DNA of 64,000 bases from Pithys albifrons albifrons (GCF_047495875.1 NC_092460.1:4839520-4903519), one strand, 5' to 3'; counted from the stretch's first letter, positions 24,780 to 36,762 are shown. Program-made: numbers and translations. Notes: generated by a model from the letters alone, not told the origin.

Positions 24780-25412
24780 TAAATATTGATAATAAAACAC
24801 AATTTTATTATGGCCTGGCCACAGCTGGGGTCACACAGGGGACCAATGCCTCCAAGAATGTGTCCCCCAGGTATACAAAATTCAGCCCTTTTATGCAGTT
24901 AGCTCTAAATATTATCTATTACAGGCACTCTGTAGATTCTGTTGTTTATGTCTTATGTTGTTCACTTTAAAGTTATTTACTGCTCCTTGCCCCCCTCTGT
25001 CCAGGTTCTGCTCCCCCCTCCTCATTGTGTTAGAAAGCACTTTTTGTGCTCTGAGCTCCTTCGCCATTCAAGCAAGTTTGCTTATCTTAGTTGCACATAC
25101 TCAAACTAGCTCTAGTTCTCTTTTTATCTTAACTGCCCACCACTGGGCTGGCCTTACTTGTAAACACATTTTGCAAAGTCTCAGTAAATTTAAAGCTAAT
25201 AAGAACATAGTTAAACTTTTAAGCCATATTATTTTGTCATTGTTTCATCAAGTCTTCTGATAATTGAAATTAAGACTGTTTAGCTGAATTCCTCATTCAT
25301 CTATGAATTTTTTAATGCATCACCTGTAGGGCTACTGTATATATTCTTTCCTTTCCACCAGCAATGGCTTCCCACCATTCTCCTGCCAAATCACTCCCCT
25401 CCATTGTCTACA
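24780..25412 (-). mobile_element. Probable solo LTR of an endogenous retrovirus (inverted, limits approximate)
   Basis: Read on the minus strand, the segment has a start-like TGTAGACAATGG at 25412, then a TATA-like CATAAAAGGG near 24890-24900. About 100 bp further on there is an AATAAA polyadenylation signal (near 24805) within an A/T-rich stretch. This U3-R-U5 order and spacing fit a retroviral LTR of roughly 0.6 kb. There is no gag, pol or env sequence beside it, so it would be a solo LTR. I could not find convincing target-site duplications, and family assignment needs a library search. Confidence 0.45.
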
Positions 25413-25901
25413 ACAGAAAGGTCTTGTAGGGCAGGAGCTACGCTGATGGAAAAACCAGCAGCCCTTGCCCAAACAGGTACCTATATGGAGCTATGTCTGG
25501 CAAAACCTGATCCTAGGATGGATTCAGGCAGGGCTCAGTGCAGCAACATGGCTTTCTAAAGGAAGCCAAAGGCACGTGGGGAAGTGATGTGTGATCTGGG
25601 AAGTGCTCCTGCATGCTCCGGGTTAAATGGAACCACCACAGTAAATCATGGTTGAAAGTGAGCTGGAAGCTTTTAAAACTGTTACTTGTTTGAGGCTTTT
25701 CCTGCTGCACACATTGGTACGGGATTGTTCTGCAGGAAGCTCCTGGGAATTAATGTGTGTCCAAACCCAGCAGCAATCTCAGAACGTTTGTGACAGAGTA
25801 ATCTATAAACTTTTAATTATATATAGAGCTGAGTAAATAGCTTGAAATCTCTTTAAACTCTTTGTTCATGAATGTATATTAAAAAGTGCCCATCCCATAT
25901 G

Positions 25902-25940
25902 CACACACGCACACACACCCTCTTCCTTCCTTCCTTCCTC
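25902..25940. repeat. Compound (CA)n / (TTCC)n microsatellite
   Basis: A CA-rich run (interrupted once by CG) is followed directly by four TTCC units. This is a simple-repeat compound of the kind that often differs in length between individuals. Confidence 0.85.
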
Positions 25941-27164
25941 ATTTTACACCCACTTCCAGCAAGGCTTTGGCTCGTGGCATCCGTCCTTGTGCTGGGAGCC
26001 GTGACCAGAACTCCCCATGGGGGTGGCTCAGCCAGGGGCTTGGCTGGACATTGAGCCCCCCCCCGGCGTGTGTCTGGTGTCAGAGGACAATGCAGGAGCT
26101 GCTGACTGTGTCTGGGTTTCCCACTTGCTGTGCAGCCCTTTTGGGAGGCTGATTCTGCAGCTTCAAACACTTTAATGAGATGCAAATTGTTTGTGATGCT
26201 GCCTTACTAAATGTATTGTAATTTTAAAATCATTTGCTTGTTAATTGTATTTAAATAGCTGCCACTTAGACAAGCAGAAAGTTTCCAGAAAGATAAATTG
26301 GGTGGGTTTTTTTCTTCTTACAGTGTTTGAGAGCAGCCCTGGTGACTTTTCACGGCTGCTTTGGTTCAGCACATTCCAAATGGCAACATGCCCTGGCCTC
26401 ACTTGCCTCCTGGTCCTCACTGCTTCCCCCAAAGAAGAAATACTTGCTCTGTTACCTTTCTTCTACAAAACCACAGTACCCTGAGAAGGTGACACAGTGG
26501 AGTGGCTGGGAAGGGTCAAAGTGGAAATCACTTACTTTGCCCTCTGTACAGCCAAGTCGGATCAACCTGGGTCAGATTTTGGGGGGTGTGATGTGGATGC
26601 TCCTACCCCTGTGCATATGGGATTTGAAAGGATCCCGAAGATTTGGAGGATGTAAGTCTTTTGGGCCCTTTGACATTCCCAGCATGTTTTTATGTCGATG
26701 TCTGACTGCTGGGCAGCTGAGGCAAGGTCGCCCATCCTCAACACCTTCAAGGCTCTGTCTTCTGCATGTCAAAATAAATGGCAAAGTTTCTTTAGGCTCC
26801 AGCTGAGCAATTTGAGGTCCCTATTGACCTCAGTTCAGCGTGGTTTAGATATGATTTTGATCCTACCTCGTTGCTAGCTTTGCCATGGAGCAAGCTACAC
26901 TGTATCGTTTGTATGTTATTTGTATTTGAAATACAGTTCTGGAAAATGAAAAACAATGTTTCCATATGAGTTCCTTCTTCTTGCTTTGGCTCAGGACCCC
27001 ACCCTGCCCATGCTCCTTACTCTTGTTTTCCAGCTATTTCATTTTCTGTGCTGGACCCTCATTTCGATTCCTCCTCATTTTCCCAGTGATGTCTCATATT
27101 CCCTTTGTTTTCTGTTTGCGTCTTTGTTTTGCGGCAGGATCAGTAATAATAGTTAATAATTAGC

Positions 27165-27275
27165 AGCTCAATAGCACTCTTCACCTTCAAAGCAATTTTA
27201 GGCATTAAATCACTCAGTTCTGCTGGCACTATTACAATATTGACTTGTTACTTCACCAGTGTCACTGAGGCAGCA
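27165..27275 (+). repeat. Ancient MIR-like SINE fragment
   Basis: The blocks 'caatagcactcttcacctt', 'caaagcaattttaggcatta' and 'gttacttcaccagtgtcac' follow the 5' part of the MIR-type pattern (ATAGCGCTTTTCACCTTCAAAGCACTTTACA). It is strongly diverged. Confidence 0.5.
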
Positions 27276-27373
27276 AAACCTGTGTTTTTATGGAGGCCAA
27301 AATGGAGTCATTTTTTTTTTAGAGTGCAAAATTGGCAAAAAATAAAATTTTCTCCTAGGCTTGACACTTCGTT

Positions 27374-27456
27374 TGCCAAATTTCAGCGTAGAGTCAGTTT
27401 TTAAAGCTGAGTAATAAACACCTGAAAAGTTCTGGTTTATAATGGCAGTGCTGAGA
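27374..27456 (+). repeat. Unnamed dispersed repeat, copy 1 (pairs with 48.3 kb)
   Basis: The segment aligns without gaps for its first ~40 nt, and with a one-base indel afterwards, to 48327-48410. Shared landmarks are TGCCAA at the start, 'agctgag', 'taaac.cctgaaaa', 'ggtttataatgg' and 'gctga' at the end. By eye I estimate about 70-75% identity. This copy keeps only part of the hairpin seen in the other one. The two copies are 21 kb apart, so this is an old interspersed family rather than a tandem repeat. Confidence 0.65.
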
Positions 27457-29645
27457 AGCCATTAACTGAATGGCTCTGCTGAAATATAAGAAAACCCTTA
27501 AAACTGTCAAAAAACCTGTAGAAGTTGGTGGATGGAGGCTTAGCAAATGCCAGCTTTGCCTGGAGCTGAGATGCAAAGGGAAGGAACCTGTGGAGACTGG
27601 TAGCATGGATCATTGGTGTGTCGCTTCTCCATTACTGGGGAAATGATCCTGTCCCAGGTGTGTGATGGCGTGAGGTGAGCACCATCCCAGCCAAGATCTC
27701 TCCAGGTCTGTCAAGCAATAGGGAGAAAAAGGTGAGAAGGAGCAATGGGGATGGAGCTTCAGGAGAGCAGAGAGCAGAATTTAGGACAGCAAGAAAGGCC
27801 TCAAGTGGAATTGAGGAATGCAGGGTGGCAGAGTGGATTTGGGAGGAATGCAGAGTCAGGAGCCTGGGCCAGCAGCAGGTGCAGCTCTGTGGGGCACTGG
27901 AGGGAAATGTGACCAGCGGGGTGGCATGAAGCCCAGGAGAAGCCCTGCTTGGCTTGTTCTCTCCTGGGCCCATGGGGCATATTTCTGCACAGATTTTGCT
28001 GGAAGTGAGGGCAGTTCTGCCTCCCTCTGCCTGTGACCTGCGGCTCGCTGGCACACGTGGATACAAACGCCGCATCCCAGGCGAGCATCGTGCGTGCACA
28101 TGGCCGGGATCAAGGTATCAAAAGCCACATCCCCAAGGCAGCACACAGCCCATGGCCAGCTCAGCCCCTCTGTCCTTCCCAGCACAAGGGGGAAGCCAAG
28201 CTGTAAGAGCAGTGTAGTAAAATAGCAAATTGACCAGTAAAAGAAATCAGTAAATGAAGGGAACAGCTATTAATGTGCCAAGCCAAGATGTGTAATTATA
28301 CCCTAGGACTTTTCCAAACTAATACATGTTAAAGGTGTAAACCTATTAAAGGAGAGATTTTTCTGTACATGGAACTTATGTAGATAGAAGGATTTACACT
28401 GTATTTTATGCTTGTATTATAAGGTATAAGGAACATTTGAGCAAATCCAGTCATTCCTATTATTACAGTATCATACATTTTTCATACCATTTTATGTGGT
28501 TCTTCAAAAACTTTGGCAGTAATTCTCTTTATATTGTTAGGAATTTTCTTTTAAAGACAGAATTCTTTTTCTCAAATAGTTAATTAGATTTTGAACTTCA
28601 AATACAGTGCTTATTTTTGTTCCTCCCAAGAATAGGGGTGTTAGATCCATTGTGCTGGCCAAATTACAGTTTGGATAGTTACATTCTCTCTGCTTAATCA
28701 CCCTGCAATTCATTCGAGTGAAGGATTTGGTGCCTCAGGTGTCCTGAATTCCTCCAGGGCTCTGTGTGGCGAAGTTTCTGCTACCATCCACCCCAGAAGC
28801 AGCTGCATTTAACGACAGAGAATTGTCTCCTTCCAGAGATGGATTTTTGTCACATTGCTCTGTTGTTACACTCCTACAGCAAGTTAGTGCTTTTCCAATC
28901 TCAAATCTTTAGGCATATCTGAGGGATTTCTCTTGCTACAAGAAGGCAAATTTGTTTGAAGGGACACCAGACAAATTCCTTTATTCACTTGTTCACCCTT
29001 TGGCAGGATGAGTGCAGCAAAAGAGCAGGTCCTAGCTATCCCACTGCATCCCTTCCCAACTCAGAGACCTGCTGTCTCTCAGCACGATCTCTTTTCTTGT
29101 AGCCTGAGGGGAGGAAAGGATTGGCATAACCAGCAGCCAGATTTCAATAGGAAACGCCAGTGGGTCATAACCGTTGCATGCAGCCAGGTGCTGCCTTTGC
29201 CAGGGGAAGGGAAGCAAGAGAAGATCCTGTCCTTGGTTTCACTTCAGGTCCCGTTTATTTGGGACAAAGTGATGGATCATGGCATTGCGCTGCGACAGGC
29301 TGGAGTGGAAGTACAAAGGAAAAGCCCAGAGCACACAGTGAGCCCTGCTTAGTGATGCACAAAGGACTCTGAGCCGGTCGGATGACCCCAAGGGATCTGA
29401 GAGCAAAGTCCTGTTGTTGGGGTGTTTGCTTAGCCGGCATGGCTGGCTGTTTCTTGTCCATGTGAAACCAGTTGTGCACCATCAAAATGACTGACATGGC
29501 CAAAGGCCAGGGGGTGGCTGTGCCGAGGCTGGTCATCTTCTGCCCTATGGTGTTGTTGTCCCAAAACAACAGCGGCTCCTCCCCCTCTCCCATTCCCTGT
29601 CCTGCCAAGCTGAATGAGGGGGTGCTCCTGACCCAGAGACAGCGA

Positions 29646-29669
29646 GGAGGAGGAGGAGGAGGAGGAGGA
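29646..29669. repeat. (GGA)8 trinucleotide repeat
   Basis: Eight perfect GGA units. The purine-only strand could adopt unusual structures. No exon context is visible. Confidence 0.95.
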
Positions 29670-31416
29670 GAAGCACACTATGTGTAGTGTAGGGTGATGG
29701 TCACAAAGACACCTCCCTTGCTGTGCCCTGCTTCCTAAAAATCACTTATCCATATACAAGGGGACCTGGAATGGTAACCTGTAGTAGCTCCTCCTGGTAA
29801 TTCAGAGCTGCCTTGCAGTGAACACACCTTGCAAGCGCAGTGTGATAGCTATTTTGGGGGGCTTCTCTGTGTTCTCCTGCCTGCTCTGAGTCTTCTTGGC
29901 TTTAGCAGTGTTTGCCAGCTTTGCAAATTGTGCTGTTGTGCTTCTTTTTGGCATTTTGGAGGTGCATTTGATTCCTGGAGTCACGGTGCTTGTTCTAGTG
30001 GAACCCAGTGCTGCTTCCAAACTCCTTTCCTGTGTAGCACCAACAGTGTCACAGCTTTTCTGTGGATTCCTGTCTAACCAGGAGGGCTGTTGCCTAAACA
30101 CTTCCTTAGTAAGCAATCTGAGTTGTTTTGTTGCATGTACAAAGTTAACTGTTTTCCCCTTTAAAGAAGAAAAAAAGCTCTTCCCATGGCTGCCTTCTTT
30201 AAAAAAATTAAAAATAGCTTTTGAATATTGGATGAAAACTTGGAACTATGAGCCAGCTAAATAAACTGTATCATGAAACCTTGGGGACCACTGAAATGGG
30301 AACAGTGGCCCATTACAGCTAAGAAGGTGTTTTATTGAAAATACACTGATGTGTGTTCCCAACAGAGGGAGTGAAAAACAGGTGAACTGGAATATAGAGC
30401 TCAGCACTCCTGGGCCATGAGCACAATGGTCTGATAGGTGTTTTACATACAGGGGCCCATAGTTAATCCGTTTTATTTTAACTTACATCTCTGTCAGTAC
30501 ATGTGTGTACGTAGGCGTGTGTGTATGTAGGTTGTTGTGGAAGCAGGCTTGGCTTTTTAAAGGGGATCCTTTGTGGTGAGGTGAAGCATTAAGTCTCCTG
30601 ATGACAGAAGAAGATTACCAGGAGAGGGCAGTGCTTCCAGCACTACATTCCACATCAGCTGGCCCCACAGCAGCCCTAAACTGGGGTGATCTACCCCAAA
30701 ACTCCCAGTTGGGAACCCTGGAGTGGCTCCAGCCTGCAGCCCCCGCCCGCCTGCACCACAGCAGTGGGCAGGAGATGATCTGGGGTGGCCAGGAGTTCAC
30801 TGGTTAATACTTAACAGGCAAAAATGTCTTTGATTGACGTTTGTTTTGTTGATGTTTCATTCTGTGGTTTTTTTCTTACCATGGCAACTTTAACATCACG
30901 ACAAAACACCTACTTTTCCTCTCGAAGCCATCGCTGTTGTCATGCCCAGTGGGTTATTTTGGTAGACAGGGCTTGTTCTTTTCAAGTGGAGGTGTTGCCA
31001 TCTCCTACCAGATACCACCTCCAGTCCTTCCTGTCCTAAGAAGGTTTTCTCTGTGAACACTGTGTTTCAACCATGGCCAAAAAATGGAGTTTTAGTGGAA
31101 ACTGCAGCCTTTCCTCTACTGTACGTGACATAAATGCCATCTCACATAATTAAGGAAAGTAACCGAGAACAGTTAGTGGTGATTACCTCTCAATATATTG
31201 TGTACTTTGGGGCAGAAAAATAAATTATGAATAATGCCCAAGCATACTTGGAACAATTTGCACACTGTGCTGTGAGTGATGCAGACCTGCTGGTAGAAGA
31301 GTGTGCTAATAAATTTTACTTTGTGGCGGAAACAAGAGATTACAGTTTATTAGGAAAGGAGATGGCAATTTATTAAGATCAATCAAATATGAATGCAGAG
31401 CAAAAACGTTGCCATT

Positions 31417-31434
31417 TTTATTTATTTATTTATC
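31417..31434. repeat. (TTTA)n microsatellite
   Basis: About four TTTA units occur after a T-run. This is a simple repeat. Confidence 0.9.
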
Positions 31435-32524
31435 TAGAAGCATGGGGGGAGCAATTATATAAAATTTGTTGTTTACCTGTGATGTTTGATTCATTATTGA
31501 TATTTTTATGTTTAGAGAGAACCATAATTTTGCTGAAATGTCTTCCATAACTCCTGCACAATCATATTCATAACTCACCTGAATGTTGACACATCCTGCT
31601 GTGTATATATAAATTAACTAGTAACACTGGCATTATAAAATGATGCATTAAATGAAGATGTGAATGGTAATTTAAAGCATGCCATGAAATGAAATTTAAA
31701 CCATTGTACAACACTGAGGGGATTTAAAGAGCCTTGTTCATGCAGACTTTGCAAGGGCAGTATGGAAAATGACAGTTTCACATCAAAAGAAGAGCAACAG
31801 GGACACAAGGATTACTGAAATGTTAATTGCTTTGGTATTCTGTTTTGTTAGACGCCATCAGCCTAAAAATCACTTTTCTGACTGAAGATATTTTACTGTG
31901 AGGGTCTTAGCTGAGATTATTAAAAAAGACCAAAAAAATGTTTACTCTGTGCTTTTTCTCAGCACTTTGTGGGTAATAAGTTTCACTGTTTCCTGTTTAG
32001 TCAGTTGTTTTCCCCATTTGTTTTTGTAGGTCTTTCAAACAGCAACAAGGGAAAATGAAGCATTCTCAAAACAGGAAAATATGATTTAACCCCACAAAAA
32101 TGGGCCTGGGGATCTAGGAGTGGGAATACTGTCTGAGACGGTTTTTTTCCCTCAGAACTGCAAAACAGCAGCTTGCTGTTAAACCGTCCCATGGCTCTGT
32201 GCAGTGTGCTGAGCAGTGGATCTGGCACTGGCACCAGGGGACGGGTGGGTTCCTCTGTGCCATGGCAGCACTGGCACAAGCACTCACCCAAATTACTCCC
32301 AAATTTGTGTTTGTGAAACAAGGCACAGGATTTGGCCCACCACCAGCTGCCAGAGAGCAAAGTGGGACCTATGTGACTTTGCCTGCCATGGGGAACATCC
32401 CGAGGACAGGAGCAGATGTATTGCTGTCTTAGATAGAAATTGCTTCATAGTGGGGCTAAAAATTCCCTGATTTGGGGCAGATTAACTCTGGTTAGAGGAG
32501 GTTGCACTTTGTGGCTGTCTTGTC

Positions 32525-32541
32525 TTTTCTTTCTTTCTTTC
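32525..32541. repeat. (TTTC)n microsatellite
   Basis: About four TTTC/TTCT units form a pyrimidine-only run. It is not followed by a plausible exon. Confidence 0.85.
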
Positions 32542-33154
32542 TCCTCTGCCCTGCAGGCAGCTGAGATTTTTCTGAAGGCAAGTCCATGGTCTCTGCATGG
32601 ATAGGTACCTGCAAAAGGCTGTGAATAAAATGTACATGTAAAATAATGGCATAGCAAACCCATTAATTCCACTCTATTCATCATAATTCATAATCTGTTC
32701 TTCTTGCTTGGACCTTAGAGCTTAGTGTCCAGTGATTATTTTCTTTCATTTAGATGTTGATATGACCACTTAATATGGATCAGGTCCTGTGGGAACGTGG
32801 TGCCAAATAGCCATCTAGGCTGCCACGCTCTTTCCCAGTTATTTTTAATGTATAACTTTATGTGTTCTGTTTTGAACATCCCTGTCTGATGGTCTCTGTC
32901 TGTGATGACTCTCCATAATTGAATGGAATTAAAGTGGGAGTTTATGGTTCTTCTTGGTCTTTTAAAATATTTTGCTGGCTTAGAAATGCATTATATTTCA
33001 TGATGACCTTACTTAATGAGAGGTACCATCTCCTTTACTAAGGCTGAAGTTTTTAGCCCACAGCAGATGTTGGCTGAGCTTGCAGGTATGAAGCTTTTAT
33101 TTGAAAGGGTATAAAACGCTTTAAAAATACGGCTTGCAGGTTCTGTGGCCAGCA

Positions 33155-33290
33155 CTCAGTGCTTAGACAGCACCTTTCATTTTTCAAGGTGTTTTGCAAA
33201 TATTGGTCTACAGAAGATCCTGAAATGAGTCATATTATCCCCATTTTGCAGATGATGAGGCAGAGATGTTGAGGCCATTGACTGCCTTGA
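33155..33290 (+). repeat. Ancient MIR-like SINE
   Basis: The blocks 'acagcacctttcatttttca', 'ggtgttttgcaaatatt', 'attatccccattttgcagat' and 'gatgaggcagagatg' match the MIR core order. A further block 'aggtgacttgcccaaggc' near 33410 suggests the same element continues after an insertion or an untracked stretch. Confidence 0.75.
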
Positions 33291-34982
33291 AATGGTGCAG
33301 GCCACTCCAGAGCCAGGCCAGAAACATTGGAGACTGAGTTCTCAGGGAAAGAGGCATCCTCAATGTCAGAGACATTAAAAAACCCTAAACAAAACACAGA
33401 AATGTCTAGGTGACTTGCCCAAGGCTGGGGGGAATTGTCAGTACCACTGTGCTTTTGCTTTGCATGTAGATCACAGCCTTGGGGCTTGCACTGCCACATT
33501 ATGCTTTTTCTTTGCCCCTGGAAAGAATAGAAATGCTTTGAGCAAAGTGGTAGGTTTCATTGAGTCCCCTTTTTTTTATAAATACAGTAGGTCAGAGGTT
33601 GGCCCACAGGCCTGTGATCAGCCAGCAACCAGGGCAGAATTAGGGCTCTGGCCTTCTGTTGAGCTTTGTGTACCTGGATACTGGAAAATAAGAATTGATG
33701 ATGTGACAATACAATTGAGGGTTGTGTGTGGGTGAGAAGTTTGTGCTAAGGAAGACAAGATAGATCAAAAGATTTCCAAACTGGGGTCTGTAAAGCAACC
33801 TCTGATAGTCTGCAGCGACTGTCTCGGCATGCAGCCCCCTCCTCATTTTGGATGTAGAGTTGGTCAGGGTGTGTTACTGGGCAGTCTTTCCTACTGCTGC
33901 TCCTTTGCTGTCAGTGCCGTTGGAGATCCTGGCACACCGATGCTTCTGGAAACGCAGCGGGAAAAGGAGGTGGTCCCCAAGAGAAACTGTTGAAAAGTTT
34001 AAGCTGGTGTATTCTGTAATATATTCCCCAAAGCAATCCAAATTCCTCGAGATTGCTTTGAAGTCCAGGACAGGAAGGATTTCTTTTAAGCACAGGTGAT
34101 AATTATTACTAGCTCGCTGCATGCATTACCGGTTTCTGTTATTGCTGAGTGCCCAGGGTGTTGGGATGTGTGTGTACATCTGTGCTTGACTTTTCACAGA
34201 TACAACACATACAAATACTGACTGTTCCCATGCCCTGTCTGTGCTGACCTGCTTGGGCTGTCCATGCCCCTTTAAGAGGCAGGCACTCTCTGATTCATGT
34301 AGGCTGTTTCTGGCAGATTTAGGGTCTTGCAAAAGATGCCCTTAGTCCCTTATTAAATATTCATAAGAGGGTGGGGTCACATTTTTGTGACCTGAAAAAA
34401 ATACCATTAATAAATTTGTTATCTGACACAAAAACACTTTAGGGTGGAAAGCAATCTGTATCGCATCCCATTTAACATCAGATCACAAGTTGTCAGTAAA
34501 TTGGGTCCTTTGTCTTTGCTTCTTGTGAGGTTTCTTCAGCAGCATCACTAATGGGGCTATTGTCTGACAGCCCGACTCCTGCAAATAACGGGAGGTTTTT
34601 GGGAACGGTGTGGGGCGGCTCCATCTTCACTGGTACTTGCACATAAAGTAACTGCATCATTTTTGTCTTCAGAAACTAAGTGAAAATGTACAAAAATATA
34701 ATTGAAATAATGGGAGAGATTTTACAAATAGTACTGTCTGAGATGAAGTCGAGTTGGACTCGATTCTTGTGGCATCGAACTCAGTATATTCAGAATAGGA
34801 GCTTTTGGGGCAAGGGAAAACAGAGTACTAGGGCCGTGGCAGCCCCTGGGTTTGAGAGGGCACGTGGCTGTGATAGGGTCGAGTTTGGGTGGTGGAGTCT
34901 GGACGAGTTTGTGAAGCTTCTCCTGAGTAAGGTGCCGCTGTGCCCCATGGTCAGAGAGGTGCCACAGACCCAAACACAGGTT

Positions 34983-35031
34983 TGGGTGCTCGGCTGTCTT
35001 AGGGCCGGGCAGCGCTGGGTGCTCGGCTGTC
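34983..35031 (+). repeat. 16-bp direct repeat, period 33
   Basis: The 16-mer TGGGTGCTCGGCTGTC occurs at 34983-34998 and again, identical, at 35016-35031. This lies at the upstream edge of the CpG island and is a small recent tandem duplication of about 33 bp. Confidence 0.95.
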
Positions 35032-35423
35032 ACTGGTCCCAAGGCTTGGCCAGGGAAGGGGAGATGCTCCCCTCGGCAGGCCGGGCGCGCTGGCGGTGCT
35101 GATTCCTGTCAGAGGCATCTTACGGTCGGGTTTTTTTATTATTCTTACTGCTGTTTTCCGATACTGAAATCCCGGGCTTGGGAAAAGGCAGGAGAGGGGG
35201 GAGCGCGAGCCACTTTCCGCGGGAGACCAGAAAGTTGCGGGGCGGGCAGGAAAGGTCCCCTCCGCCCCGCGGCTGCCCCGGGGAGTGTCCGGGTGGGGTG
35301 TCCGGGGGCTGCCCAGCGGGGGTGTCCAGCCGGCCGTGCCCGGGCGGGGGGCGGGTTTGCCCCGCGGGGCGCCCCGTTCCGGGGCGGGGTGTGCGCGGCG
35401 GCGCAGGGCGGGGCCGCGCGGGT

Positions 35424-35444
35424 GGCGGCGGCGGCGGCGGCGGC
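35424..35444. repeat. (GGC)7 repeat in the CpG island
   Basis: Seven perfect GGC units. If the local transcript starts upstream of this point, they lie in its 5' leader, where CGG-type repeats can form structure. Confidence 0.93.
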
Positions 35445-35449
35445 ACAGC

Positions 35450-35562
35450 CCGCGAGCAGCGCCCGCACTCCGCCCGCGCCCGCGGAGGGTCCGCAGCGCT
35501 CCGCGCCCGCCGCTCGCAGCCCGCCCCATGGCCCGGCGCGCCCGCCGCCCGCCGCCGCACAG
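35450..35562 (+). other. FOXP1: Candidate alternative first exon (donor at 35563; 5' end unknown)
   Basis: Just downstream of the GC-box cluster there is a CACAG|GTGGGT donor with exon end at 35562. The only ATG close before it is at 35528, in a moderate context (CCGCCCCATGG), and opens MARRARRPPPH plus two bases. Spliced to exon B this frame would stop after a few more codons, so the exon would act as a 5' leader with a short upstream ORF, not as a new N-terminus. The start given here is only a guess because transcription initiation cannot be read from sequence. Confidence 0.35.
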
Positions 35563-35663
35563 GTGGGTGCCCCGCGCCGGGAACGGGGGGGAGGCCGCGC
35601 AAAGTGGCGGAAAACAGCCCGGGCAGCCCGGAGGAGCCGCGCGGAGACGGCTGCGCTGGAGGA

Positions 35664-35684
35664 GGGGGAGGGAGGGAGGGAGGG
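35664..35684. repeat. G-quadruplex-type GGGA run
   Basis: Five G-runs of three or more (one G5, four G3) are separated by single A bases, meeting the usual G4 pattern with one-base loops. It lies inside the CpG island, about 100 bp past the candidate first-exon donor. Confidence 0.9.
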
Positions 35685-36055
35685 ACAGGACAGCGTGTGC
35701 GCCCCGCGACTCGCCGGAGGTTTTTCAGAAGTGATGGGCAGCGCGGAGCGTGTCGCCTGGAGTGTGTCGTGACAGTCGCAGCCGCGCGGGGCTGTGCGGC
35801 GGTGCCGGAGTTTGGAAGAAGAGCGAGGGAGCGGGGAAAGTGCTCAGAGACGGAGAAAACACACTGTCAGGTTTAAATGTCAGGAACCGCCATCGCCGAA
35901 TGGACTCGCCAGTCAATTTACCAGGGAGAAATTGAGTGAGTGAGCTTTGTGTTTGGCAGTGGCCGGTGCTGCGAGCCGCGGCGAGGTGGATGCAGCGGGA
36001 TCGCGGTGCCAGCCCCGGGGCCGGCGTTGCAGTGCGAGTGAGCCGAATTTTCGAG

Positions 36056-36078
36056 GGTGGTGGTGGTGGTGGTGGTGG
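36056..36078. repeat. (GGT)n repeat at the island's downstream edge
   Basis: About seven perfect GGT units are followed by GGGG and AGGAGGG. The stretch is also G4-prone and marks where CpG density falls off. Confidence 0.93.
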
Positions 36079-36762
36079 GGAGGAGGGAACCCTTAGGAAG
36101 TGGGTGGTAAGTTTAGAGCAAAGTGCATATACACTCTTCCTCTCTGGAATTAACTCCTTCAAAGCCAGCTTGTCTCCGAAAACACCGAGAGTTCTCGCTT
36201 GTGCTTCTGGCAGGGAAAGCCCCTCGGCAGAAAAGCAGAGCCGGCTCGGTGCGTGTGCCGGCGATTGACTCGCTACCATTTCATATTTTTAAATAAAAGC
36301 AAGCTTGGTGACAGGAAATGTGAATCATTTGGGGTGACCAAGATCTCTATGAAAACCAAACGGTTGGATTTATTCTGTCCGTGAGTGTTGAGTTGTGAAC
36401 TAGAAAAAATTGCAAAAGTTTATTTCTGATAAAAAGTTACTTAAGCAGGCTAGCTTGCCTTTTTGTAAATAAACTGAAATGTTAAAATCTTCTTTTATTT
36501 GGATCACAGATGGTTTTCATGCCTTTGCCCAATCCTGGAAAGACTTGCCCATGTGCAGTAGCTGTAATGGGAGCGTAGCATCTCTCCCTCTCTTTCCCGC
36601 CGGAGCTGTAAACACTCTGCCTGCTAAATTAGTATTTGCCAGATCAAACCCCTCGTAGATGGGTTTAATGTGCAGAGCTTTCAGGCATCTTGCACATCTT
36701 TACACCAGGCTGAAAAGCATTTCTGTTTGCTTCTGGCTCTTCTAAAAGTCATGGCTACAACG

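Larger units (their letters stand above)
35080..36060. promoter_or_regulatory. FOXP1: CpG island: candidate internal FOXP1 promoter
   Basis: G+C and CpG density rise sharply here, most of all from about 35200 to 35600, against an AT-rich intron. At least five Sp1-type GC boxes (GGGCGG) lie near 35240, 35342, 35349, 35382 and 35406. A GGC repeat and a G-quadruplex-type run are also present, and there is no TATA box. This is the signature of a TATA-less vertebrate promoter. It sits between the polyQ exon and exon B, so transcripts starting here on + would lack exon A and everything before it. The island is about 10.5 kb upstream of exon B. It might instead, or also, drive an antisense RNA or act as an enhancer. 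Promoter identity is inference; the island itself is seen directly. Confidence 0.75.

Noticed and set aside
35178..35876. 232-codon open frame across the CpG island (+ strand), and similar long frames on both strands there
   Set aside because: GC-rich sequence lacks stop codons in every frame. The products are low-complexity Gly/Arg/Pro/Ala with no domain, so this is a composition artefact.
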